Part shown: piece by piece, positions 18,212 through 25,490 of the stretch
Layout of the letters: each line of letters opens with the position of its first letter
Numbering within the stretch: position 1 is the first letter of the stretch
Origin: Bacteroidota bacterium
GTDB taxonomy: Bacteria > Bacteroidota > Ignavibacteria > Ignavibacteriales > Ignavibacteriaceae
DNA: 32,665 bases
Reading direction: 5' to 3'
Assembly: GCA_022708025.1 (NCBI GenBank)
Contig: JAKIZM010000044.1
Span: forward strand, 1-32,665
Translations under genes and position numbers: made by a program
Notes under the pieces: model-generated
Databases searched by the model: none
Seen by the model: only the letters and a program-made list of their open reading frames with translations
Told to the model about the DNA's origin: nothing

Positions 18212-18712
18212 ATGTGGGAAATAGTTATGGCTTTAATAGTTGGTGCTGCAATACCTATTATAATTCAATACATCCAAACAAAAGAAAAAGAAAAATTCAA
18301 ATTAGTAGCTATTGAGAAAAGATTAGAAGCACACCAACAAGCATTAAAGCAATGGTCAATCCTCCAATCCGTTATACATAAAAAAAATAATGAAGAAAAA
18401 ACAAAAATTATCTCTGATGTACGTAATTTTTGGTTAAGTAATTCTTTATACCTCGAAAAAGAGACTCGAAAAAAATTCAAGGATGCCATTTGGATCGTTT
18501 CGTCATATTCAATGTGGTTAGAAATGTATAGAAAAATGGAACCAGGAAAAGAAAAAGAAGACCATAAAAAATTTTTTACGGATTGTTGGAATGATTTCCA
18601 TCAGCTTTTTGAAATTATTCAAAAAGAAGTAGAACTTGAACCAATTAAGCCTATTGAAGATAGAACCCCAGAGGGTGAGGAAATAATGAGAGAAAATAAA
18701 GGGAAAAACTAA
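18212..18712 (+). CDS. Unknown membrane-anchored coiled-coil protein next to Fic
   Basis: I do not recognise this 166-residue protein. Residues 4-22 (IVMALIVGAAIPIIIQYIQ) form one N-terminal membrane helix. A highly charged helical region follows (about 23-70), then a Trp- and Tyr-rich helical stretch (IWIVSSYSMWLEMYRKM near 93-110) and an acidic C-terminus. A strong GGAGG at 18201-18205 precedes the ATG. The stop is one base before the fic start, so the pair is almost certainly co-translated. It could be a membrane tether, target or neutralising partner of the Fic enzyme, but that is context only. Confidence 0.75.
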   Translation: MWEIVMALIVGAAIPIIIQYIQTKEKEKFKLVAIEKRLEAHQQALKQWSILQSVIHKKNNEEKTKIISDVRNFWLSNSLYLEKETRKKFKDAIWIVSSYSMWLEMYRKMEPGKEKEDHKKFFTDCWNDFHQLFEIIQKEVELEPIKPIEDRTPEGEEIMRENKGKN

Positions 18713-18713
18713 G

Positions 18714-19793
18714 ATGACATTTGATCCAAACAAACCTTTTAATGATTTGCCGGCACTGCCGCCTAAATTTAATTTTGATGATATTGAAATATTAAAAAAA
18801 GTTAATAAGGCAAATATCGCGTTATCAAGGTTAAGCGGCGAAGCTAAATCGATTCCAAATCGCCAGGTATTAATTGAACCTCTTGCTTTTCGTGAAGCTG
18901 TAGCAAGTTCTGAGATCGAAAATATTCACACAACTATAGATGAAGCTTTTCAGGCAACGTATCTGGATGAGGCAGACTTAAAGATTGAACAAAAAGAAAC
19001 TAAACACTATCGTGAAGCGCTTTTAAAAGGTTATCATTTAGTTCGGGAACAAGGCTTTCTTAACACTAATTCGTTTATTACTATTCAATCAATATTAGAA
19101 CCAACAAAACCAGGGATTCGTAAAATCCCTGGCACACATATAGAAAATAAAAAAACTAAAGAAATTTTATTTACTCCTCCACAAGGCGAAGATACCATAA
19201 GATCTTTGCTTAAAAACTTTGAAGATTATTTTAATGATAATGAAAATGATATTGATCCTTTAATTAAAATGGCGGTAATGCATTATCAGTTTGAAGCAAT
19301 TCATCCCTTTCTGGACGGCAATGGGCGCACTGGCCGTATTCTTATGGTGCTATATCTATGTCTTGTTGAACGTTTAGAGTTACCCATCTTATTCATTAGT
19401 GGTTATATAAATAATAACAAAAATGAGTATTACCATCTCCTTCGTGAAGTTACAAGTAATGGTAATTGGAAAGATTGGATAATTTACATCCTTAATGCAG
19501 TTGAAACTCAGTCACTTGCTACTACAAGATCAGTCGTTGGTATTCGGGAATTAATTTCGAAGTATCGACTTGTTATTCAGTCCAAAGCTAAATTTTATTC
19601 AGCTGAACTTGTTGAGTATTTGTTTAGTTATCCTTTTTATTCGCAAAAAACATTGCAGGCAGCTTTAGGTGTTTCAAGAAATACTGCATCAAAATATTTC
19701 TCTGAATTAGAACTAATTGGTGTTATTAAATCTGAAAAGTACAAAAATGATAAAGTGTATTTTTCTCCTGAATTTCATCAGCTACTAAAGTAA
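18714..19793 (+). CDS. Fic-domain AMP-transferase with N-terminal inhibitory helix and C-terminal winged helix
   Basis: The 359-residue product carries the Fic core HPFLDGNGRTGR with catalytic His197. Fic enzymes usually transfer AMP from ATP to a hydroxyl side chain of a target protein. The self-inhibition motif (S/T)xxxE(G/N) is present as SSEIEN at residues 65-70 (S65, E69, N70), upstream of the core, as in class II Fic proteins such as the Shewanella enzyme. The C-terminal 70 residues (LQAALGVSRNTASKYFSELE) form a winged-helix-like domain, suggesting DNA or protein recognition. It is the third gene of a tight operon. Self-inhibition means a separate antitoxin is not needed, yet the membrane protein upstream is closely linked. 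Confidence 0.92.
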   Translation: MTFDPNKPFNDLPALPPKFNFDDIEILKKVNKANIALSRLSGEAKSIPNRQVLIEPLAFREAVASSEIENIHTTIDEAFQATYLDEADLKIEQKETKHYREALLKGYHLVREQGFLNTNSFITIQSILEPTKPGIRKIPGTHIENKKTKEILFTPPQGEDTIRSLLKNFEDYFNDNENDIDPLIKMAVMHYQFEAIHPFLDGNGRTGRILMVLYLCLVERLELPILFISGYINNNKNEYYHLLREVTSNGNWKDWIIYILNAVETQSLATTRSVVGIRELISKYRLVIQSKAKFYSAELVEYLFSYPFYSQKTLQAALGVSRNTASKYFSELELIGVIKSEKYKNDKVYFSPEFHQLLK

Positions 19794-19815
19794 TGGTAGT
19801 GATTCAAATTCTTGT

Positions 19816-19907
19816 ATAATTTGGGCAGAGATTCTATCTATGCACAAAATATTCAATAATTTGGGCATAGGTTTAAAGGAATGCACAAAAAACATAGCTT
19901 TTTGTGC
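19816..19907 (+). repeat. Direct repeats and hairpin downstream of fic
   Basis: ATAATTTGGGCA occurs at 19816-19827 and again at 19856-19867. TGCACAAAA occurs at 19841-19849 and 19882-19890. Together they make an imperfect tandem unit of about 40 bp. The second copy runs into a 9-bp perfect hairpin (GCACAAAAA at 19883-19891 with TTTTTGTGC at 19899-19907). The block lies between fic and a broken gene. It could be a transcription stop, an operator array or the scar of a rearrangement. Confidence 0.6.
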
Positions 19908-19964
19908 GTAGTTATTAAAATTTGCGTATTTATTTAAGAATTTTGGATAAACTATTCCACATCA

Positions 19965-20396
19965 ATGGATTATTTCGGTAATAAAACAATACTAAATCAA
20001 TATAAAATTGGTTTTCTTTGTTCTCGCAAAGTACCTGCAAACATAATTCTCAAAACCTACGATTGGGCAATAGAACAAAGAGATAAAGAAATTTGCGTTG
20101 TTTCAGGTTTTCACTCAAAAATTGAAAAAGATGTTTTTGATATTTTAGTTTAAGGTAAGCAACCAATAATACTTGTATTGGCAAGGGGTTTAATGAAAAG
20201 ATGGGATAAAAAAATAATCAAACTCGTTGATGAACAAAGACTACTCATCATTACACCTTTCGGAAAATCTATTACTCGAATAACAAGTGAAACTGCAATG
20301 CAAAGGAATAAATTAATTGCTGAAATATCAGATGAACTTTTTATTCCACACTCAAATAAAGATGGCATAATTTATCCCAAATTTGTCAATAGGTAA
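19965..20396 (+). pseudogene. DprA/SMF-like DNA-processing family gene interrupted by an in-frame stop
   Basis: Codons 1-62 encode KIGFLCSRKVPANIILKTYD and VVSGFHSKIEKDVFDILV. A TAA stands at 20151-20153, and the same frame then continues GKQPIILVLARGLMKRW and LLIITPF to a stop at 20394-20396. The two halves join into one Rossmann-like protein of the SMF/DprA-related group (about 143 codons), with the S-G-x-x-S-x-I-E loop before the stop and the P-I-I-x-x-L-A-R-G strand after it. One base change, for example AAA to TAA, explains the break; no frameshift is needed. The gene is probably inactive unless the stop is read through. Confidence 0.75.
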
Positions 20397-20397
20397 A

Positions 20398-20424
20398 TTT
20401 TTCTAATGACTGCCATTAGAAAAA
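20398..20424. terminator. Hairpin after the DprA-like pseudogene
   Basis: An 11-bp perfect stem (TTTTTCTAATG at 20398-20408 with CATTAGAAAAA at 20414-20424) has a 5-nt loop. It lies directly after the stop at 20396. The T-tract sits in the 5' arm rather than after the stem, so the stop signal would be better on the minus strand. It is a likely transcription boundary at the island's edge. Confidence 0.5.
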
Positions 20425-20911
20425 ATATTGCTTAACTTGTTATGAATAAATAAGTTATGATTTTATAAACATACTGTTTTTGTAAATTCAGTTAATCTAA
20501 AAAACTTACATTCGAAACAAGGGATTTTTCTTTATTGTCTATTGATTTATATACACTTACGAAATTTGTTTCATTTTTTAATGACAAATCCGGGTTTATA
20601 AAATCAAAAAAGAATTTACCCACAAAATCAAAGCAGTAAAATAATTTGTATAAATAGATTTTTTGTTAAAGAATATTCCTAATCTTCGATCTAAAACCAG
20701 TTTTTAATAATTGAATATTAATAAATCAACCAGCAATTATGATTCATAATGCTGCATTTACAATTGATTAACGATTTTATTTTAATTCATTATGAAATAA
20801 TTATTATTTTGTACAGCAAGATTACTGACAGCCGTCAAAGTAAATTTTGTAATAAGTGCAGATGAAAGTAAATTTGATATTACTATTTGTTAAATAAAAC
20901 GAAGGAACAAA
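20425..20911. other. Long AT-rich gap upstream of glgP, no convincing gene
   Basis: About 490 bp separate the hairpin from the glgP start. I see no convincing gene, RNA gene or repeat. A 54-codon open stretch on the minus strand (about 20492-20660) lacks a start codon. The gap may hold the glgP promoter and degraded island sequence. Confidence 0.5.
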
Positions 20912-23401
20912 TTGAAAATAAAAATTGAAAATACTGATTCGATATTTTTTACGGATAAAGAAGATCCTGCAAGTTTTTCGCTTTCAAATCAATTTGCAGA
21001 ACATTTAGAGTTTACACTTGTTAAAGATAAAAATACAGCTTCAGGTGCTGATGCTTATTATGCATTATCACTTGCAGTTAGAGATAGAATGGTCAGAAAC
21101 TGGCTTAGAACTCAAAAAGTATATCACGATAAAGATGTTAAAAGAGTTTATTATCTGTCGCTTGAATATCTGATGGGAAGAATTCTTGGCAATGCATTAA
21201 TCAATCTTGATTACTATGATGAATGCCGTGATATTTTAGAGCGAGATGGTTATGATCTTGAAGAAATAAAGGAAGAGGAACTCGATATGGGTTTGGGTAA
21301 CGGCGGTTTGGGCAGGTTAGCTTCCTGTTATCTTGATTCAATGGCTACTCTTCAACTGCCTGCTTTTGGATACGGGATCAGATATGAATATGGAATTTTT
21401 GAACAGGATATTGACAATGGTTATCAGGTTGAAAGAGCTGATCATTGGCTGCGTAACGGAAATCCATGGGATTTGATGAGAAGATCACTTACATATAAAG
21501 TTCAGTTCTATGGAAAAACAGAAACTTATGATAAAGGAAATAGTGAGCTTGGTTTTAAATGGGTTGATACTGAAAATGTTTTAGCTGTTGCATACGATGT
21601 TCCGATACCGGGATATAAAAGCCAGGTTGTAAATAATTTAAGATTGTGGCGTGCAAAAGCAACTGTAGATTTTGAGTTTGCTGATTTTAATAAAGGTAAC
21701 TATATAGAATCAGTAGCAAAGAAAGATGATTCAGAAACAATTTCCAAAGTGCTTTATCCGAACGATACCTACGTTGAAGGAAAATTTTTAAGATTAAAAC
21801 AGCAGTATTTTTTCGTATCGGCTACACTTCAGGATATTATCAGAAAGTATAAGATCAAACACTCTTCATTTGATCAGTTTGCTGATAAGACCTGCATTCA
21901 GCTTAATGATACCCATCCGGTTGTTGCAATACCGGAACTGATGAGAATTTTGATCGATGATGAAAACCTGAGCTGGGATAAAGCATGGGAAATAACATCA
22001 AAAACTTTTGCATATACAAATCATACGGTTGTTCCTGAAGCACTTGAAGAATGGTCGGAGCAAATATTTGGTAATCTTCTACCCAGACATCTTCAGATTA
22101 TTTATGAAATCAACAGAAGGTTTGTTGAAAAAATCAGGCTGGAATACACGAAAGACGAAGCATTGTTAGAAAAACTTTCAATCATATCAACAGGGAAAGA
22201 TAAAAGAGTAAGAATGGCAAATCTTGCTATCGTTGGCAGTTTTGCCGTCAATGGTGTTGCAGCTTTACATACTAATATTTTGAAGAAAAGAATTTTTCCT
22301 GACTTTAATAAAATTTATCCTAAGAAATTTATAAATGTTACTAATGGTATAACTCCAAGAAGATGGTTGATCACTGCTAATCCGTTATTATCACAATTAC
22401 TGATTGAACGGATTGGATTTGATTGGGCTAAGGATCTGACTCAGCTTAAGAAAATTGAAAAGTTTGTTAAAGATAAAGACTTTATCGGGCAATGGCAGAA
22501 AATAAAATTAAATAATAAACTTGCATTAATTGAACTGATTGAGAAAGAGCACAATATTAATATAAATCCTGATTCTATGTTTGATGTTCAGGTAAAACGT
22601 TTTCATGAATATAAGCGGCAGCTTTTGAATGTATTTCATATCATTACACTTTATAACCGGATTAAACGTAATCCTAAAATTAAAATGGTTCCGAGAACAG
22701 TAATATTTAGCGGAAAAGCTGCTCCTGCATATTATTCGGCAAAGATGATTATAAAGCTTATAAATTCAGTTGCAGATGTAGTTAATAATGATCCAGATGT
22801 GAGCGATAAACTTAAAGTTGTCTTTCTGAAAAATTATTCAGTTTCTCTTGCAGAGAAAATTATTCCCGCTTCCGATCTTTCTGAACAAATTTCAATGGCA
22901 GGTTTGGAAGCATCCGGAACAGGAAATATGAAGTTTGCTTTAAACGGTGCTTTAACAATCGGAACTATGGATGGGGCTAATGTTGAGATAAGAGAAGAAG
23001 TCGGGGATGAAAATATTTTTATTTTCGGACTTTTAGCTGATGAAGTAGTTAAGCTTAAATCCAATGGTTACAATCCGCGCGAGTATTATGAAAAGAATGC
23101 CGAACTAAAACATGTTGTTGATATGATCGCAACAAACTTTTTCAATCCCAAGGAGTTTGGAATTTTTGATGATATGATAAGAGGACTGATGAATGTGGAT
23201 TATTATCTTCTGTTTGCAGATTATCAGTCATATATTGATAATCAGGATAAAGTTGCATGGCTTTATACAGATAAAGATGAATGGACAATAAAATCGATAC
23301 TAAATGTAGCAAGGATGGCAAAGTTCTCTTCAGACAGATCAGTAAAAGAGTATGCAGAAAAAATCTGGAAAGTAAGACCAGTAAAAGTAAATCATAAATA
23401 A
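20912..23401 (+). CDS. glgP: Glycogen/starch (alpha-glucan) phosphorylase
   Basis: GlgP releases glucose-1-phosphate from alpha-1,4-glucans with a pyridoxal phosphate cofactor. The 829-residue product has the typical GT35 length and landmarks: YYLSLEYLMGR near 85, GNGGLGRLASCYLDSMATL near 129, IQLNDTHPVVAIPELMR near 330, VTNGITPRRW, and the cofactor site EASGTGNMKFALNGALTIGT with Lys674. The start is TTG with GAAGGA at 20901-20906, an excellent ribosome site. The gene stands alone after the accessory region and is followed 14 bp later by a VOC gene. Confidence 0.97.
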   Translation: MKIKIENTDSIFFTDKEDPASFSLSNQFAEHLEFTLVKDKNTASGADAYYALSLAVRDRMVRNWLRTQKVYHDKDVKRVYYLSLEYLMGRILGNALINLDYYDECRDILERDGYDLEEIKEEELDMGLGNGGLGRLASCYLDSMATLQLPAFGYGIRYEYGIFEQDIDNGYQVERADHWLRNGNPWDLMRRSLTYKVQFYGKTETYDKGNSELGFKWVDTENVLAVAYDVPIPGYKSQVVNNLRLWRAKATVDFEFADFNKGNYIESVAKKDDSETISKVLYPNDTYVEGKFLRLKQQYFFVSATLQDIIRKYKIKHSSFDQFADKTCIQLNDTHPVVAIPELMRILIDDENLSWDKAWEITSKTFAYTNHTVVPEALEEWSEQIFGNLLPRHLQIIYEINRRFVEKIRLEYTKDEALLEKLSIISTGKDKRVRMANLAIVGSFAVNGVAALHTNILKKRIFPDFNKIYPKKFINVTNGITPRRWLITANPLLSQLLIERIGFDWAKDLTQLKKIEKFVKDKDFIGQWQKIKLNNKLALIELIEKEHNININPDSMFDVQVKRFHEYKRQLLNVFHIITLYNRIKRNPKIKMVPRTVIFSGKAAPAYYSAKMIIKLINSVADVVNNDPDVSDKLKVVFLKNYSVSLAEKIIPASDLSEQISMAGLEASGTGNMKFALNGALTIGTMDGANVEIREEVGDENIFIFGLLADEVVKLKSNGYNPREYYEKNAELKHVVDMIATNFFNPKEFGIFDDMIRGLMNVDYYLLFADYQSYIDNQDKVAWLYTDKDEWTIKSILNVARMAKFSSDRSVKEYAEKIWKVRPVKVNHK

Positions 23402-23415
23402 TTATTTGGAGCTTA

Positions 23416-23907
23416 ATGGAATACGAATTAAATCCCAGAACACGAATTGGACATGTTCATTTAACAGTTGCTAATCTCGAAAGAGCATTAAAATTTTATC
23501 GGGACCTGATGGGTTTTCAGGTTACTGCAAGATTCGGAAAAGATGCAGTGTTTCTTTCATCCGGTAATTATCACCATCATATCGGATTAAATACCTGGGC
23601 TGGTGAAAATGCTACTCCTGCACCGCAAGGACATACAGGACTTTATCATTATGCGATTCTTTATCCTTCAAGAGAGGACCTTGCAAAAGCATTTAAAAGA
23701 ATCTGGGAAGCAAATTATCCGATTGAGGGAGCTTCTGATCACGGAGTATCGGAATCTGTTTATATCAAAGATCCGGATGGAAATATGATTGAACTTTACT
23801 ATGATAAACTTGTTGAACAATGGCCAAGAGATGAAGACGGTAATTTGATAATGGTTACAAAACCTTTGGACGTACCTGATTTATTAAGTGAACTGGATAA
23901 AATATAA
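23416..23907 (+). CDS. VOC-superfamily (glyoxalase/extradiol dioxygenase-like) protein
   Basis: The product has 163 residues with two beta-alpha-beta-beta-beta modules. GHVHLTVANLERALKFYRDL opens the first, with His15 a likely metal ligand. GLYHYAILYP opens the second, and YIKDPDGNMIELYYD near 110-125 supplies the terminal Glu ligand. This pattern fits the CatE-like branch (catechol-2,3-dioxygenase fold), but many such proteins are of unknown substrate, so no reaction is assigned. The ATG follows TTGGAG at 23405-23410. A TerB-like gene begins 3 bp downstream. Confidence 0.85.
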   Translation: MEYELNPRTRIGHVHLTVANLERALKFYRDLMGFQVTARFGKDAVFLSSGNYHHHIGLNTWAGENATPAPQGHTGLYHYAILYPSREDLAKAFKRIWEANYPIEGASDHGVSESVYIKDPDGNMIELYYDKLVEQWPRDEDGNLIMVTKPLDVPDLLSELDKI

Positions 23908-23910
23908 TCT

Positions 23911-24369
23911 ATGTTTGATCATCTTAAAAAAATATTTTCTGAAGAAACAGAAAAGCCATCTTCTGAGACAAAGAATAAAAAGGTTGAAATAGCAGCCTGT
24001 GCGCTTTTTATAGAGATGGCAAAAGCTGATGGTGAATTTTCTGATGATGAAAGAAGTTTTATTATTTCTGAAATGAAAAGAACTTTTAATCTTGATGATA
24101 ATTATACAAAAGATCTGATGATACTTGCAGAACAGAAAGCTAAAGAAAGCATTAGTTTATATGAATTTACAAGCATTATAAATAATAGTTTTTCTCAGCA
24201 GGAAAAAACTGAGCTTATCGAAAGCTTGTGGAAACTTATTTATACAGATAAAAAACTTAATGCTTATGAAGACCATTTGATTAAACAAATCGGCGCTACA
24301 ATGAATATAGAGCATAAGCAGTTAATTAATTCAAAACTTTGGGTCAAACAACAGTTGGGATTAAATTAA
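23911..24369 (+). CDS. TerB-like (tellurite-resistance fold) protein
   Basis: The 152-residue, all-helical protein matches the TerB/DjlA N-terminal fold: ALFIEMAKADGEFSDDERSF near 31-50 and LWKLIYTDKKLNAYEDHLIK near 107-127 form the two acidic, metal-binding-like repeats (A-D-G-x-x-x-x-x-E and T-D-x-x-x-x-x-x-E). Such proteins are linked to membrane stress and metal sensing, but the precise role of stand-alone copies is unknown. It starts 3 bp after the VOC gene. It ends 12 bp from the convergent glutathione peroxidase gene. Confidence 0.85.
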   Translation: MFDHLKKIFSEETEKPSSETKNKKVEIAACALFIEMAKADGEFSDDERSFIISEMKRTFNLDDNYTKDLMILAEQKAKESISLYEFTSIINNSFSQQEKTELIESLWKLIYTDKKLNAYEDHLIKQIGATMNIEHKQLINSKLWVKQQLGLN

Positions 24370-24381
24370 ACTGCTTAATAA

Positions 24382-24969
24382 TTATTTACTCAGTTCCTTC
24401 TCAATAGCTGAGATTATCTCTTCACTAGTGGGCTCAACCTTGCTTAAATATCTGGCTACAATGTTTCCCTTTTTATCAATTAAAAACTTTTCAAAGTTCC
24501 ACTTAACTTCTGAATTACCTGTAACATCATTATTGGTTAATACAGAATAAAGAGGCGCCTGATTTTTACCATTAACATCAATTTTATTAAAGAGTTTAAA
24601 TGTTACATCAAATTTGGATGAGCAGAAATTTTTTATTTCTTCGTTTGTTCCGGGTTCCTGATTTCCGAATTGATTGCAGGGGAAAGCCAGAATTTCAAAT
24701 CCTTTATCTTTATATTTTTTGTAAATCTCTTCGAGTCCTGAATACTGTTTGGTAAAGCCACAATAGCTAGCAACATTTACAATCAATAGAACTTTCCCAT
24801 TATAATCAGAAAGTTTTACTTCCTTACCATCAATATCTTCTACAACAAATTTGCTGATGTTGTTATTCATCTTAAAACCCTCTGGATGTTTATTTGCAAC
24901 AGTGTGGTGATTTAATAAAATTAGCACAATAGCTAATACATAAACCGAATTAATAATTATTCTTCTCAT
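24382..24969 (-). CDS. Glutathione peroxidase-family thiol peroxidase, membrane-anchored or exported
   Basis: The product has 195 residues. The peroxidatic residue is Cys70 in NVASYCGFTKQY, where selenoenzymes have selenocysteine. The remainder of the active site is visible in FPCNQFGNQEPG (Gln and the probable resolving Cys) and VKWNFEKFLID (Trp, Asn). Bacterial Cys-type members usually reduce hydroperoxides with thioredoxin rather than glutathione. Residues 1-25 form a hydrophobic N-terminal segment, so the enzyme is probably periplasmic or anchored. A second Met at residue 34 would give a cytosolic form, but the leader's hydrophobic character argues for the longer start. It converges on the TerB-like gene. 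Confidence 0.92.
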   Translation of the reverse strand: MRRIIINSVYVLAIVLILLNHHTVANKHPEGFKMNNNISKFVVEDIDGKEVKLSDYNGKVLLIVNVASYCGFTKQYSGLEEIYKKYKDKGFEILAFPCNQFGNQEPGTNEEIKNFCSSKFDVTFKLFNKIDVNGKNQAPLYSVLTNNDVTGNSEVKWNFEKFLIDKKGNIVARYLSKVEPTSEEIISAIEKELSK

Positions 24970-24992
24970 AAAATTCCTTTAAATATTTTTAA

Positions 24993-25292
24993 TTAAACTT
25001 GTTTTATAATATCCATAAACAAACAGGAAGTTAAAGGGGTGTATCCGTGTTTTAGCCTTCTTGAATATAATTTACTGCCTGAAAATTGTCCGATAAAAAA
25101 TGCAGCTATTAAAACCGGATAGGTATATAATGCAAATCCGATATTAGAAAATATTCTTTCAAATATTATAAATGGAATTGGTAAATGAATTGCGAGAACC
25201 CATTGTAAGGAAAATTTTTTAACATTAGCCCGCCAATAACCAAACGGTATATTAAAAATAAATGTAAATAATGTTACGAGTATTAAATTCAT
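24993..25292 (-). CDS. Small integral membrane protein of unknown function
   Basis: The product has about 99 residues and three or so hydrophobic helices: residues 1-16, LAIHLPIPFIIFERI, and YTYPVLIAAFFIGQF. The motif FGYWRANVKKFSLQWVLAIH looks well conserved in character (aromatic and basic), and similar small proteins occur in related genomes as far as I recall. The ATG at 25292 is preferred over an in-frame TTG at 25298. It lies 23 bp upstream of the glutathione peroxidase gene on the same strand, so the two are probably co-transcribed. Confidence 0.75.
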   Translation of the reverse strand: MNLILVTLFTFIFNIPFGYWRANVKKFSLQWVLAIHLPIPFIIFERIFSNIGFALYTYPVLIAAFFIGQFSGSKLYSRRLKHGYTPLTSCLFMDIIKQV

Positions 25293-25429
25293 TATCAATT
25301 GGTTTTTTAATTGGCAAACTTAAAAAAATATCTGTATGCAGCATTTGCCTAAAATCACTTTAACAATAAAAAATTTATTATAAAAGTGTGATAAATAGGT
25401 TTATACTGTTAAATATTATTAAACTAAAA

Positions 25430-25466
25430 AAAGCTGTCCTGAATATTTTTTATTCAAGACAGCTTT
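25430..25466 (-). terminator. Rho-independent terminator of the Asp-box T9SS gene
   Basis: Read on the minus strand, the arms AAAGCTGTC and GACAGCTTT (25458-25466 and 25430-25438) with inner TGAATA/TATTCA pairs form a stem of about 15 bp with one mismatch. A run of seven T's follows. It lies about 25 bp after the stop codon at 25491. Confidence 0.9.
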
Positions 25467-25490
25467 AATTATTTAGTTCTTTGTTGAGGC

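Noticed and set aside
20492..20660. 54-codon open stretch on the minus strand upstream of glgP (ends NETNFVSVYKSIDNKEKSL...)
   Set aside because: It has no start codon or ribosome site, and the AT-rich setting makes an open frame of this length plausible by chance; it might be a gene remnant but I cannot support it.
24382..24969. Selenocysteine version of glutathione peroxidase
   Set aside because: The active-site codon is a normal Cys codon in ASYCGFT, with no in-frame TGA.
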